The position numbers were made by a program, and so were the translations under genes. A stretch of 64,000 bases of DNA from assembly GCF_030445035.2 (NCBI RefSeq), contig NC_080673.1, positions 35,646,365-35,710,364 of the forward strand, in the 5' to 3' direction. Within the stretch, counting starts at the first letter, position 1. Each line of letters starts with the position of its first letter. The stretch is from Dasypus novemcinctus (lineage: Eukaryota > Chordata > Mammalia > Cingulata > Dasypodidae). Of this stretch, positions 33,496 to 46,893 are shown piece after piece. The notes under the pieces were generated by a model. The model saw only the letters and a list, made by a program, of their open reading frames with translations, was not told the origin of the DNA and made no database searches.

Positions 33496-34414
33496 CTACC
33501 TGCCTTAAGGGAGGGGCTTAGCCTTCCCACAGCTCCACAAGCACCTAAAACCCATGGTTTTACCTTGAGCAATCACTCTTTTTGTTGCACTTTCTCCAGA
33601 TCAATGGGTAGAAGCCTCCTGTTTTGTGGGTTCCCAAAACAGCTCACTCAGGCAGTATTTTGTCCCCACTCAGCGATTTTTTTTTTGTAGGGGAGATGAT
33701 GTGGGTGCACTTACTCTGATGCCATCTTGCCCTGCCTGCCAGGTTGGCTTTTATAATGGAATTTTATTAGGGTTCTGAAGCTGTGAAAATGTACACATCA
33801 AGGCATCCTTAGAGATACTGTCTCACCAAAGGTCTACTGCTAGTGATCCTAGACTCTTGCCTCATGACAAGGCAAAATGGTGTCAGTCTCTGCCTTCTTC
33901 TCCAGGCTCACTTTCTCCCCAAACCAGCTGTTCATATGGCCCATCTCTCCTCCAGTGTTGTCTTTTCAGCTTCAGGCTGCTCCACTGATTCCAGAATCCA
34001 GCTCTCTCTCAGCCTCTAAAGGTTTCTCTATTTTTCTGTGGCTGTAGGTGATCCTGGCGTCCTACTCTCTCACATGGCGGGGGACATGGTAGCTCTCTTT
34101 CCCTGCATGTTTCTCCAGTTTATAAAGGGCTCTAGCAAGAAGGTTGAGACCCACACTGTATCACGCCTCACTGAAATACTCCAACTAAATTCAAGTTTAC
34201 TTGAATTTAGGTCCCCAAGTAAATTCAATCCAATCAAAGTGTCCCACAGTCTAATCAAAGATACTAACTGAAGCTATCTAATAAAAAATGATCTTATCAA
34301 AAGATACACCTAACTGAATCTAACCAAAATGTCCCCCCACATACAATAGGTTTACAGACATAGCTCACTTCTGGGGTCCACAAGCAATCAAACTAGGATA
34401 ACATCCTAAACTCC

Positions 34415-35170
34415 TCCTTCTCCATCCCTGCTACATATCTAATAAATCATCTAGCACTGACAATTTCATTGTTGAATTGACCCTTTTCATACCCATTTCC
34501 ACTGCTCCAGCTTAGACCACCATTATCTTCCAAGGCTTTATTATCAGTTCCCTAATCTATCTTTCTTCTTGCCTGTTACTCTTCTCTCTGCATTGATTCT
34601 GTCCCTTCTCCAATCCCCCCTCCCACCCACACTCAAAAGACAAAAGTATTGTTGTCAAGATGTATCTAAATTACAGATCCCATCTTTCCTCAAAAATCTC
34701 CTATGTTACAGCATACAATAAAGTCTGTCCAGATTTATGGTATCGAGTTTCTGACACTCTACCTACTGAACCTAATTCTGTGGCTTCTTCTACCATGCAT
34801 TGTCTTTAGCTCAGTACCTTCACAGGTGCTATAATTATTCTGACTTAAATGCCTTCCCCCTTTTCTTTTATTGCAAAAACTTAATCATCCTTCTAGACCT
34901 AGCTCAAATGTCACTTCCTTTTTAATGTCTTCCCAGATTTTGAATGTTTCCATTAAATGTGTGCTCTACAGATTGCCTTATGCAATTGTTATTGTGTTGT
35001 TTTGCAGGGGGATTACAATAACTTCATGACCTTTGGCCATTTATTAATTAATTTATTAATCTTTTTTATTTCTCTACTATCAAAAATTCAATGACCTAAC
35101 TAGAGCTCTAAAGAAAGTCCCTGGTACACTGTAGGTGCTAAGTAATTATTCATGCTTTGTAGGCATCCAC
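34415..35170 (+). repeat. L2 (LINE2) 3' portion
   Basis: 'tagacctagctcaaatgtcac' (34896), 'aaatgtgtgctctacag' and 'cctggtacactgtaggtgctaagtaa' (35121) are L2 3' landmarks in sense orientation. Confidence 0.8.
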
Positions 35171-37244
35171 TTCTCACTCCCGCCAACATTGTATTTGACT
35201 TAGTCTTCCCTCAGCAAAGTAAGTGTCATCTCAAGCAAGAACAGATCGTACTTAACTTCATAACATTTGCATCTAGTATTGAGACTATAATAGAATTGAT
35301 AGTAAACATTTATTAAATTGAGATCCTCCTCAAATATTATGTTTCACCTCAGTACCTCTTTAGTAATCTGTATCAGGAAAACATTCCTAGTTTAGAAAGT
35401 ATGGGCGACTTTAGCATAGTCCAGCAACAGTGTTCACGTTGATCGTCTTTATCCAAATATTGTCCTTTTTTGCTTTTTTTTAACAGAGTATTTCTTTGTA
35501 TTTCCCTACTCCTTTCATCAACCCCATTGTACTCATTTTTATCATATTTGTAAAAATGTCTTGAACAATCCTTTAATAGTTCAGTTAACATTTTGTTTAT
35601 GGGTCATATTCTGTACATTTGTGTATGGATATTTCAGTTAAAAAGATCTTCTTACCTGTGTTTCCTGGAGACCTGCTTTACTATGGTTCTTTCTATGTGA
35701 TGCCTATACTATTTTGAAGTTTTCCCTTTAATCTCCTGTGGTTTTGATTTGCAAGCTAATCCAACTATATTGCCAAATCACCTGCCAGAGATCTCTTCCA
35801 GTGATTTTTATTTCTTTTTCTTGTTTTATTTATGTTTATTTATTTTATTTTTCTTTCCAGTGTTTTAAAATGTATATATCCAAGTGTATTTTGAGACAGA
35901 TTTCCAAGAAATTATAAAGGTAAAGAAATAACAAACTCAACTTTAGTTTAAAAAAAAATCCATGAAGAATTTCTCCATCAAGATAAATGTTCTCCTGCAT
36001 CTCAACTGACTAGCATTGTAATTCTATGTTTCTGAATTTATTGTTTATTAATAATGTGCTGGTGGAAAGCTATTGTTTTTCAGGGATGTGTGTGGGCCTG
36101 AAAATATCTGTGAACTTCAGGATTTTGAATGTAAACATTTTGTGAATGCATATATGGTTGCTTTTCTCACACTGCCAAAGGATTTCTTGATCCAAGCAAG
36201 GCTAAGAAACAGTAATGTCAAAAATAAAAGGGAGCTAAAAGAAAGACACACAATGCAGTAATGATTTTTTAAATTATGAATTTCTGAAGAAGAATGAATA
36301 AGGAATAACCCTGAATCTGTGGTTAGAATATACAGTAGCCTCGAGCTGTTGGAAGAGACCACCCAGCTGCAGGCAGTATGTTTCCCTTCGACATCTCTTT
36401 TATCAGCACTGTAGTTAGCCTGTATTTTAGTTCCAGTGAAAGCAGACTTTACAAATCAATGCCTTTGGGAATCAGGCTAGCAGCCTAACTACATTTAAAG
36501 TTTAAAGTTCAAGGGTACTTCAATTCACCAACCTACAGCAAGGTGAATTTGACTTATTTGCAGAACTACAGGAAGATTCTCATGGATTAAGTTGCCAGAT
36601 GTATGTCAGTGATAATTACTATGAAAGAAAACACAACGGTCTTTGGTGAAATTATGGGCGAGATGACAGAGAGTGCAACAAAAGCTTAAGCACATTAACC
36701 CTTGGTCAATTTTGGACTCACTTCCGACATTGTGACCACCTTGTTTTCACATGTTTGGAAGCTGAGGCCTGTTGCCCCTCCTCATCCTCCCAATACCCTA
36801 AGAATGCAACTTTTACCACACGCTTAGTGGAAAACCATATGCTCAGCCCAAATAGCCCTTATTTTGAATAGGATGAGATAGGAAAATATTTCTTGCCTCA
36901 AAAAAGACCCCAGTGGTTTTCTAACTTTAGTAAGTGTGCCCCTGATGTGATTTTTTTCAACTTAGAATTTTGCTTCATATTAGTTTTCCAAATTATACAC
37001 ATATTCTTCAAACCATTCAAAACAATATTTAGACGTTATCTTTCTTTTTCCAACACATGGAACATATGTGACAAGAGCAAGGAGAGTCTCCCTTTATAAA
37101 GCCTATCACTGAATGTAAATTTCAGGAGAGTATTGATTAGAGTTCTATTAAAATATTTTCCCTAATGTAAACTTTTGCCATAAATATTTGGTATCATAAT
37201 GCTATTAATTTTTCTCTGATTTTTACTATTAAAAATGTATGATA
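35171..37244. other. Intergenic, nothing recognised
   Basis: About 2 kb of unique AT-rich sequence. Short frames (such as 36073-36261) lack splice or family support. Confidence 0.5.
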
Positions 37245-37573
37245 GGGAAGCAGATGTGGCTCATGTGGTAGGCTTCCACCTACCACATGGGAGGTCTGTG
37301 GTTTGGTTCTTGGTGCCTCCTAAAGAAGACAGTGAGCTGGTATGACTAGCAGGTGATTTGAACTGATGCAACGGGATGATTCAACAAGAAACACAAGAGG
37401 AAAAACATAACGAGAAATGCAACAAATCAGGAAATGGAGTTGGTTTAAACAATTAGGTGCTTCCCTCTCAGATTGGCGGTCCTGAGTTCAGTTCCCAATG
37501 CCTCCTAAAGAAACAGAGAAGATGAACAGACACAGCAAGTACAAACAAGGGGGTGAGAAGAGATTAAAAAATA
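37245..37573 (+). repeat. Dimeric tRNA-derived SINE (DAS-SINE relative)
   Basis: + strand. First head 'gggaagcagatgtggctcat' with B-box-like 'gtggtttggttcttgg'; linker rich in AACA; second head with 'ggtcctgagttcagttccc' (37477-37495) and tail 'cagacacagcaag...agagattaaaaaa'. Same two-head design as 22936-23271. Insertion ends are not clear. Confidence 0.78.
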
Positions 37574-38563
37574 TGTTGGTGATTGGATAATATTTAAAAT
37601 GTATTCATAATAAATTTCAAAATATGTGTTTTTATTGGTAAGAATATTAATACAAATAATGCAGGCTGGTTTTTTTTGGGGGGGAGGGCGGGTATGTGTG
37701 CATGTTTTTTGTTTTATCTGAGTGTTTTTTCATTCCAGCCTGTAACTTGAGTCAGTATGTCCTTCATAGACATCAACCCTTTTCCACAGCTTCAGTTGAG
37801 TAGAATATCAAGACAATATCAAGGAGACAATAAAATAAGAGTTCTTTAAACTCTTTTTTGAGTGTCTCCATTGCGTGAAGAGTCTACTTACTTAGAAATT
37901 AGCTTCTTGTATAAATTCCTAATAAATGCATAACCTACATGTTTCTCATATGCAGAGTATTAGCCCAGATAAGGGAGTTTCTCCTTTTTGTCCCTTAGAA
38001 AATGCTACAGAGCCCCTAAAGTTTCAAGTTTATTTATTTTTTCATATATTTTTTCATTTATTCAAGTATATCACTTATATGTAAATGATAGGGGTATAGT
38101 AATAGTTGTGAACTTACAAAAAAAATACAGATCAAGTTTATTTTGATGTCTGCTTTTATTGATAGTTTTCATTATTATTTTAACAAAACCAGGTCAACTA
38201 AATTTTAGCTATTTATAGAGATTGTCTGCTGAAAGGATCACCTTTGTCATGTAGGTGTGACTAGATACTTGCCAGCTATACAGGAGTGAAATTAGCTGCA
38301 TTTTCCCCATAGTTGTAGCTCCTTTCTTCTCTTCATATGTCATGTAATTCAGTAATTTGTGTAGCTTTCACAGCAAGACATAGACCTAATCTAGCCAGTA
38401 ATATTAAAAACCTACAATATAAACGTAAAAGGCTACCATAGTATATCAGAGAAGAGTTGTAAAACCTCAAAGAGAGTGAGATGAATGATGGTTTAAACCA
38501 CAGTGAAAAATGGGCTCTGACTGAAAAATTCCCTTCAACAATCTTGGCTAATTTGCATCCACA
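37574..38563. other. Intergenic, nothing recognised
   Basis: Unique sequence with a short G-run near 37677-37691. No gene or repeat is recognised. Confidence 0.5.
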
Positions 38564-38578
38564 AATTGTTGTGTTTTT

Positions 38579-39104
38579 TTTTTATCTTTATTTCTTTTTT
38601 TAATGTTACATTAAAAATATATGAGGTCCCCATATCCTCCCTACCCCCCTCACCCCACTCCTCCCATAACCACAACCTCCTCCATCATCATGGGACATTC
38701 ATTGCACTTGGTGAATACATCTCTGAGCACCGCTGCACCACATGGTCAATGGTCCACATTATAATTTATACTCTCCCCCAGTCCACCCAGTGGGTCATGG
38801 GAGGACATACAATGTCTGGTAATTGTCCCTGCAGTACCACCAGGACAACTCCAAGTCCTGAAAATGGCCCCCATCATATCTCTTCTTCCCACTCCCTACC
38901 CCCAGCAGCCACCATGGCCACTTTCTCCACATCAATACTACAATTTCTTCCATTACTAATCACAATAGTTCATGAATAGAATATCAGTAAATCCATTCTA
39001 ATCCATAATCTATACCTCCATCCTGTGGACCCTGGAATAGTTGTGTCCACTCCACATCTATACCAAGAGGGGGCTTAGATTCCACATGGATGATGGATGC
39101 AATT
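38579..39104 (-). mobile_element. L1 3' UTR end, 5'-truncated
   Basis: 'atatatgaggtccccatatcc', C-rich run, 'catcatcatgggacattc', 'cccagtgggtcatgggaggac', 'ctccatcctgtggaccctgg'. Longest of the minus copies. Target-site duplication AATTGTTGTGTTTTT (38564-38578) and AATTGTTGTATTTTT (39105-39119). The 137-residue + frame over it is antisense noise. Confidence 0.92.
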
Positions 39105-39334
39105 AATTGTTGTATTTTTAATGCCAAGGAAATCTCAGCATTCTTCACAAGAAGCAGTGAGCAAAGTAAACTCCTATATGACCTTATGGATTTACGAACC
39201 TTCCATTCATAGGATCTGATCAGACACACACACATGTGACAATCACATACATGCACAATGTATCAAAACATGAAGAATGAAATGTAGAAAGAGGATGTTC
39301 AATATAGGATACTGTTTTAAAAAGAAGGTACCAG

Positions 39335-39425
39335 ATACATTTTGGATCTGTGCCTGACACTTACTGGTGCCCAATGAATATTTGTTGTTGGCTGGTTGAA
39401 TAAATATTGAGTAAACAAATGAAAA
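39335..39425 (+). repeat. L2 3' end fragment
   Basis: 'gatctgtgcctgacacttactggtg' then 'aatgaatatttgttg...gaataaat': the L2 terminus in sense orientation. Confidence 0.65.
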
Positions 39426-40240
39426 CAGTAGCATAAAGAAAGAATATTATGCGAGTTAAAATTTTATATATCCAAGGTAAGTAAATTTAATGCTTTTAAA
39501 CTTGTACATTTAATGTTTCCTTGAAGAAAACCTCCAGAATCTGTGTTTTCTCTTAAGTAATTCAGTTTTGCCATGGACCAAAGGCATCAATTAGATCAGG
39601 AGTTTGTTCTTTTTATTCAAGTTATGTATTTGATATTTTTGTTTTGCTATCTCCCATTCTACCTAACATTCTTTCCTGTGTTACATTTATATCATCTTAA
39701 ATTCTGCAAATATATCCTACCCCCAAAGAAACCACCTTTAAAGTTTTGAATAATTAAAAAAATTTTTTTCATTTGTTTGTCAGTGCTACAGAATGGGGAG
39801 GTAGTCATACTTTCTAATTAGAAACAACCGATATTTCTAAATATAACAGCTCATTATTGTACATTCCCAGAGGGAGCTAAATCACTAATACTGTAGTTTT
39901 TAAGAGAATTTCCGTTCCCCCTTCGTACTTAAATGATAAGTGGAATTGCTTTAGTTCCCTCGACGAAAGTTTGGAAGCCAGAAAGAGCCTCTGCTAAATA
40001 GTTTTCAACTATGAAATTTACATTTCTTTTATTAAGCTATCTCCTAAATGTACTTTGCTTAATGAACTTATTTCCTGTCTTTTCATTTCTTTCTAATGCC
40101 TAATGATTTCCGTAAAATTGATTTCTAGCATCTGCCTATACTTTCCCACTACCTCATTATAGTATGACTGAAGATGTTTCTGATAGTAATTTTGTACTGC
40201 AAGCAGGTATTTCCTTTGACCATGTTTAGAGTTATTGTGG
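39426..40240. other. Intergenic, nothing recognised
   Basis: Unique sequence; no gene, RNA or repeat identified. Confidence 0.5.
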
Positions 40241-40242
40241 GA

Positions 40243-40500
40243 GGCAGTAAAGCGTAATGGTTTATAGTTAGGACTCCAGGGTCAAATAGAAGGTGGTTTA
40301 AATCCGAGCTATGCCAGTTATCAGCTATGCTACCTTGAAAAAGTCAGTTAACCTAAGTCTCAGAATCCTCAACTAAAAAAAAAAAAAAAAGGACAAGGTA
40401 ATAATATCACCCAGCCTATTAGATTATTTTAAGGATTAAATGAGAAAATCTGTGAAAAACACATAGCCCAGTGCCTAAAGCATTGTATGCACACAGTAAA
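40243..40500 (+). repeat. MIR element
   Basis: Nearly complete: 'gcagtaaagcgtaatggttta', 'ggtttaaatccgagctatgcc', 'taccttgaaaaagtcagtta', and a 3' end 'cacatagcccagtgcc'. An 18-A run sits at 40375-40392. Confidence 0.88.
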
Positions 40501-41555
40501 GATGAGCTCTTTATTATTTTCTTTGTGGTAAGGTACAGTTCCTGCATGGCCTACTCCTTTTCCCTAGGACCCACAAACACATTCTGAGTGCGTCAGCCTG
40601 GTGGGATAAAACACATTTCCCTAGTAGATGAGGGGACTACAGGTACATTCTTTTCCCTATAGTCATGAGCATATGTAAACAGTCACTGGAGACAGTCGGA
40701 CTCTAGTGGACATGTTTTATGACATCCAGCTCACACCTCTCTGGTTTGTGCCTGGCGGGGAGAGAGCAGGGACCCCACTGCATGCTCTCCTCACTGTAAA
40801 CCAGAGGACTCTCACTGAACTCTCAGATCTGGCTGCACATAATGCTGATGTAACTTCCAGATGTTTTATTAGAAGGGATTGCTTCTGACCACAGAAGGGC
40901 CATGAGCTCCCAACACAGGTTGTCTACCCCATCTGCCATTCTTTACAGTTGATATGATGGTATATGTTCGACATAACTGAGCCTTCATTTTAGGACCCTT
41001 TCACTAATTCTGGTATAGAATCACTTCGTGCTTCAATTAGCTATAGCTCTTGGATCATGTCAGAGGAAGACAAGCCATGGGGGCAATCTGAAGGGAGAAA
41101 TGAGGCCGATGACCTACAAAATATGAGATAAAGTGCATTTGTTGGAGGGACGAAGATGGTAGAGTAGGTGACTCCTCAAGAAGTTTAGGGAATTGTTTCA
41201 AGATCACTGAATGGGTAGAAAAGATCTGGCTGTGGATTCAGTGAGGGGTGGTGAAATGTGGGAGGCTATAGGACCCCGGGATTAGTAATGCTACCAGGCA
41301 AACAAGGGTTGACTTCCCTGAGAACCTTTTATTTCTTAGGACCTATTTGAAAAAAAATCACTGCTTTAACATGACACTTTATTATTTTGCTAGCAATGAA
41401 ACATAGAAGATTTCTGGAAATGGAATTTCTTCCTAGCACATTTTAAGGAAAATGTCAAAAAGATTTTTCCTCAAAAGAGAATACAAATGGAAGAAAGCTG
41501 ACAAAGATTTTTTTAGGCTAGAATCACATGTTTTAACTTACTTTCACTCTCCTGT
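40501..41555. other. Intergenic; possible old L1 5' start near 41147
   Basis: 'gagggacgaagatggtagagtagg' (41146-41169) resembles the start of an L1 5' UTR, but no further L1 sequence is clear. Otherwise nothing is recognised. Confidence 0.4.
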
Positions 41556-41559
41556 GATG

Positions 41560-41712
41560 CAGCAGGACATTATCTTTAGGAGTCAATTATTTCCTTTAGC
41601 ATCTCCTATGGCAGTCATTTGTTTCCATGATGTAGCACCTATTAGATTAAGAGTTTCTTGAAAGGTCCCCAGGGCCTGGCACATAATAGTTGGTGAATAT
41701 TGAAAAAACTAA
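41560..41712 (+). repeat. L2 3' end fragment
   Basis: 'ccccagggcctggcacataat' followed by 'ttggtgaatattga', the L2 3' terminus. Confidence 0.7.
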
Positions 41713-43645
41713 AACCATACCTCAAGGTTTTCAGATTGAATTATGGAAAATGCACCTTCCTAATTTAGAATCTTTACATATTTAACAATTTAGCTAGGTC
41801 TAATATAGTACGTCTTTTGAGTATGTTCTGTTCCTGAAAGTGGTTGAGTGGTTATGTTCAAGATATTAGGTACCAAACTCTAAATGTTCTGTGCCAAAAT
41901 AATAAAGTTAGTTTTAAGTTCAGGACCACATCCTCTTAATAAACCTACATCAGAAGTTTAGGTTTCCAATAGAGGCACCTCAACAGTTTAAAGGGGTACA
42001 AGTCTACAGTCTCTTGTCTGAAACATAGGAGACCAATATGATTTGGAATTCAGAATATTCAGAATATTAATATGGGCAAATGGGGAGAGCATTTCAGATA
42101 TTGATAAATCCCCAATAGCGTTTAGGGCAGTATCCCAGATTCAGGTACTTTAATATTTCTCTAGCAAAATTTATTTAATAAACACATTAAACAAACAATA
42201 AATAATAAACATTAAAACTAGCCTTGCATCAGTTTAGATTATGTGCTTCTACCCAATAAGCTAAGTTCAGGCCAGGTTTTGTGGCCAAATGAATTAAAAA
42301 AGAGAGTGTTGGTTTATAGATTTTTTTTTTTTTTTGATTTAGGAATTAATGCTAAGTGATTATACATATATAACATTTTTGCATAGCTCTTCCTTGTTTT
42401 CAGATCTCTTTTTCCTGAATCATTTTTACAATTTGTAACATCTATCTGAAATAAAATATGAGATTATATAACCTACAACTTATTTACATGAATTATGTTT
42501 TTTCCTTTTTTTGCTTTATTTTTTATTTTTGATGAATTTTATTTTTAAATAAGAAGAATGCCCTAAAAGGAAAAAAAAATGTACCATAAAATAATATGTG
42601 TGACAACACGCAAATGCTCAGACTCTACTCAACTGGAAAGCATAATGAGGTAGTCCAGTGTTCGTATCTATGGTCTGAATCAATACCAATGTGCCAGTTG
42701 CAAATGCAGACTGATAAAGTATACTTTACTGGCAATACCCATACTTATAGAGTGGTATTCCCAGGGGCATGAGTTCAAAAATGCTAAACAACTCTTGATA
42801 AAGTTCCTAAAAAAAGACAAAAGAAGAAAAATGTATATTTTTTTTGTTGTGGTGGCGGTGGCGGAGGTAATTGTTTTCCTATAAAATTTAGTGTTTCATA
42901 AAATGGATTTTTAAAACCTTTGTAGTAGTATGTAAAATATATAATTCTCTAAGGTCAGATTGTGGCAAACTGATTTTTCCCTTACAAGAATGAGTGGCAG
43001 GACACTGGAAATCATTTGGAACTTGAGGCAAATTCCATTGTGTAGGATTGACCTGTCCTGCATATTGTGGATTATCTAGCACACTGGGCCCTTCCACTCA
43101 ATGCCAGCAGTTCTTCCCCCAATCGTATTGACAATCAAACCTGCCATCACACATGCTAAATGCCCTCACCCTCCCATGAGGGCCATAGACCCATCGAATC
43201 TCACAACAACCCAGTAAACTCATCTTACTCCCATTTTTGTAGATGAGGCAAGTGAGGAATGGAGAAGGTTATAAAACTCTTAATTATTGAGTGGAAAAGC
43301 CAGACTCTACCTTACAAACATTTTGCTCTTTTCACTTTATAGGCTATTATTTTATAAATATATAATCTAACTTGTTCCTTCTCAATTTCACATGCTTAAA
43401 AGGTAACTCTATTATCTTGTACTTTCTATCTTCTTTCTGAAAGTAATTTTCTTAACATTTCCTATGCTTGATTTTCTTTTTTGGTGGAGTGAGGAGATTA
43501 TTCTTGACTCCCACCTACTAGGAAAGCTAGCAGTATTTGCATTTTTAAAGATCCAGCCTATTTTTATAACTCTGTTGCATTTTATTTGAAAATAAGGAAC
43601 CTAGTGTTTGGCATGCCACCTAAAATAAACCAGGCAAACTAGAGG
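41713..43645. other. Intergenic, nothing recognised
   Basis: Includes a T-run at 42319-42335 and a short GGTGGCGGT patch near 42851-42866. No gene or repeat is recognised. Confidence 0.5.
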
Positions 43646-43649
43646 TTGG

Positions 43650-44190
43650 ATGATTGTATTCATTATCTATTGCTTTCTGAAAGGTGGCCCCAAAATTTAG
43701 CAACTTAAAATGATGAACATTCATTATTTCACTAAGTTTCTGAGGATCAAGAATCCAAAAGTGGCTTAGCTAGGTGGCTCTGGTTCAGGGCCTCTCCCAC
43801 GATTACAATCAAGCTATGGGTGGGCATCGTCTGAAGGCCTGATTGGGATGCACTTCCAAACTTATTCACATATCTGTTGACAGGAGTCCTCAGTTCCTTG
43901 CTACTGTTGACCATAATTCTTCATCACATTGGCCTCTCCTGATCATGATATGCTATCTAGTTTCTCCAGAAGTAATGAAGAGAGAGAGGGAGAGAGAGAA
44001 AGTAGGAAAAGGAGCCCTGTTTTCATTTTATAACCTGTTCTCCAAGACACTCACCCTTATGTCTGCATTGTTGTATTTGTTAGAAGAGAGTCACCAAGTC
44101 AAGCCAATATTCAGAGGATAGGAATTAGGCTCCAACTCTTGAGGGAAGGTGAAGCAAAACTTGTGGACTTGTTTTTAAACCACCATAGTA
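43650..44190 (-). mobile_element. Antisense MaLR-type LTR (MLT1-like)
   Basis: On +: 'attatctattgctttctgaa', 'aacttaaaatgatgaacattc', 'agtggcttagctaggtggctctgg', 'cagttccttgctac', 'gggaattaggctcc'-like and 'aaaccaccata'. This is the reversed layout of an MLT1-group LTR. No internal sequence. Confidence 0.7.
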
Positions 44191-45195
44191 GTCATTCCAG
44201 TTCTGAGAGTCATTTCTAGTATTTAACCCAATGCAGAAAAGTAGTTTCACTCTTGTTGCCTCACCCAGGTACCCTGAGATCCCTTTCCCAAGTTCTTTGA
44301 AATCATTCATCAGCTTCTGCTTTGCTGCTACAAGCTAATACTTGCTATAATTAAAGCCTTCATTTTGGCCACTGAAGTGCCTCATACCTATAGAAATCCA
44401 GAAATACCAAATGAAACCTACCCATGTCCCACCAACACTCCCATCCCTAACAATTTGTATACAGTGACTGACTATTAAATTAAAAGCCTGTCTCTGTTTC
44501 CTTGCAGCAAAACAAACTCTCAGGCATCTTTCCTTTCCAGAACTCTCTCTGATGTTTTCTTCCCCTTCCCCATTATGCTTCCCTCACTTCTGGACTGTTT
44601 TCTCCTGAGAGACTTTTGTTCATAAAACACTTCACCTGAATCCTTGACACAGGGTCTACTTCTGACCCATGAGAGACAGAATGCAATATTTTCTCTGCTT
44701 AGAGCTTTGCAAAAACTTTAAATTCAATATTTATGTCTTGATTGGTATTTTATCCAAAACTATTTTGATCACAAAAATAAAAAAAATAAAGGAAAAGATT
44801 CAAGCTAGCTCATATGAAGAGGAGGAGTTATCATATAGGATATAATATACAATCTCTTGGAAATTTATCGATAAGATATTTAATAATAGCCCAGAATCAT
44901 AAGGGCTTGAAGTGGAAAAGAGACTTTCTGCCTCTCAGCATGAACCTGACCTCTCCCTTCCCTGTCTCTCTTGGTGAATCTATTCCATTTTTTTCTTTTC
45001 TCAGATGACTTCCTTGGTTGATTTATCTTAAACATGGTCCAACAGAGCTATACCATGCCACTCTCTATTTTCATAAACTCTTGGTTTCAGAACCCACTAT
45101 CAGCTCCCTACTCTTTGCTTTGTTTCATATTTTGAATTCTCAAACACAGAAAACCCGATGAGCCTGGATTCCATGTAAGAGCCAGGCCACCCAAG
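44191..45195. other. Intergenic, nothing recognised
   Basis: Unique sequence with pyrimidine-rich patches near 44520-44600. No gene is supported. Confidence 0.5.
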
Positions 45196-45214
45196 GCAGT
45201 GAATGCATTAGATG

Positions 45215-45600
45215 TCACAGCTCAGGTTCCAGGAAGCAAATTGCGAGACAGGGATTTAGATAAAAGTGGTATATTGGCCTGTGCTCTCAGGGTCAACACC
45301 TCTGAGGGAGAGAAATAAGCATGACTGGTTAGAGGGAGAAGTTAATCTGCACAACACTTACAGCAAGTGCCTCAGCCAAACCCTCCAGGAGCTCTAAGCC
45401 TAGCATGTCCTTTAGTGTAGCCTGAATGGAGGCAAGGTGTCTGGGCCTTTACTGTCTGCTGTCAGGGGATCACTGTACGACAGAAAGGGTCTGATCTTGG
45501 ATAGGGTAGCTTTCTTCAGCTAAGGGGCATCGGAGGAAGGGAACTCATGTGCAAGCTGCCGGTCAACAGCAGTTTCAGTCCCCAAGGGAGGGGATATGGG
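45215..45600 (-). repeat. Possible old LTR fragment
   Basis: 'ctcaggttccaggaagcaaattgcgagacagggattt' style opening and 'ggtatattggcc' resemble the reversed 3' end of an old ERVL LTR. A similar layout recurs at 62118-62470. The assignment is weak. Confidence 0.35.
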
Positions 45601-45779
45601 TGCACCCTGCAGCTTCCAGTAAAACAGATTAGGATCCGCCACACCTTCCATACTCCAACTGAGTGGGTTGGATATGCATCCTTTTGTTCACCCAGCAGTC
45701 AATGCTCAGGTATAACCATCTCAGAGGAGAGGCTGATCTCTTAGAAGGGACTCTGAGTGCAGAGAGAAACTATGTGCAA

Positions 45780-46714
45780 TAAATTTAGTGATAGACCTGA
45801 TGGGGATTCAGAAAATATTTTAAGAAATAGGAATTATTTTTGTAATGCACGTAAGGAGTCCTTCCACCTATGAAGGAGAGTGGGTCTTAACTGAAGTACT
45901 ACAAATTTAGGGGATTGAGGTATTAGTTAGACATGATGTGCAAAGTCAGCTTATACACTAATCATACTCTAATAGCACACTTGAGTTAAATTCACATATG
46001 TCAAAGCATGCTTTCGTGATCCAAACGATCTTTAATTTAAAACAGTCAGTCCTTTTGGTTCTTGCTCCTTTAAAACATACTAATGTATGTTTGCCTCTAA
46101 GAAAATTTAAAGCAAAATGTTTGTTTAAAGTACATTGTAATTCTCTTTACTGTCATTTTAAGATGGCACTTAAAGAAGTAAGTGCAGCATTCCTTTTAGT
46201 ACAAAAGCCATGAACAAGACTCATTGTATAAATATTTTGCTCTGTGGTACCAGCATTAACATATCATGGCTATAAAAACAACACTCAATCATAATGCCAG
46301 AGTTTGCTCACTGTCTTCAATATGGTAGCTGAGGTTTAAATTATTGTAAACACAAAGGAGTTCCCTTGAATGCTGTCTGGGAAGGTATAATGTCAAGGTA
46401 TTTGCCTTCTCCCTTCTTTTTACTCAAGAGGAAAAGAAGAGGAACAAAAGTATGAATTACTTCACATGCATATCCAAGGTGGCAGATGCCAGACTTAACA
46501 TATATTCTGAGATCTCATAGAGGCACTGTGTCTGTCTGGTTCTTACTTGCAAATCAGAGAATGCATTCTGACTAGATTAAAGAGAAAATAAATGAATTAA
46601 AGGATATTAGGTCTTTCTGTGACTCTCTGCAAGGGAGATTCTTCTGTGCTCGTTCTCGTCATTGCCTCCCCACCCCCCTACAGTTAGCTTCTAGTGGATG
46701 TTACCATTAAAAGA
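45780..46714. other. Intergenic, nothing recognised
   Basis: Unique sequence; no gene or repeat identified. Confidence 0.5.
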
Positions 46715-46893
46715 TGTAGATTCCTAGGACTGCCTTAACATAGCACTGTAAACTTGGTGGCTTAAAACAGCAGAAAGTTATTCTCAGTGAGTTGTAGAGG
46801 TTAGAAGTCTAAAGTCAAGGCATTGGCTTCCTTTGAAGTCTTTAGGGAAGAAACTGTTCCATGCTTGTCTCCTGGTTTCTGGTTGCTCCAGGG

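Larger units (their letters stand above)
31341..33740 (-). mobile_element. Chimeric retrocopy: L1 5' UTR with SINE-like tail
   Basis: Minus strand, inside the split LTR. The 5' end is at about 33736-33740 (GGCAGGGCAAGATGGC on minus, the L1 promoter end with a YY1-like site). The L1 5' UTR then runs to about 31396, where the other young L1 here enters the leader before ORF1. Instead of ORF1 there follow about 40 bases resembling a SINE tRNA head ('ggttctgggttcaatctcc' on minus) and a 15-base poly(A) (31341-31355 as T). Near-duplicate ends 'agtttgctttt' and 'ggttggctttt' flank it. It carries extra sequence absent from the other L1 (about 32080-32480) and a later L1 insertion at 32871-33202. Confidence 0.75.
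31288..34403 (-). mobile_element. Antisense LTR of an old ERV, split by L1 sequence
   Basis: Two halves of one element: 31288-31340 ('gtttagtttgctataggctg') and 33741-34403, which ends 'caaactaggataaca'. Read on minus it starts TGTTATCCTAGTTTG and carries AATAAA near its end (33762-33771 on +), then a CA-type terminus, as an LTR should. The halves join logically at 'aaatgagt/tggcttttataa'. An ERVL/MaLR-like assignment is inference. Confidence 0.6.

Noticed and set aside
41146..41340. L1 5' UTR start
   Set aside because: Only the first 25 bases resemble an L1 promoter end; the following sequence does not match either L1 5' UTR seen in this window.
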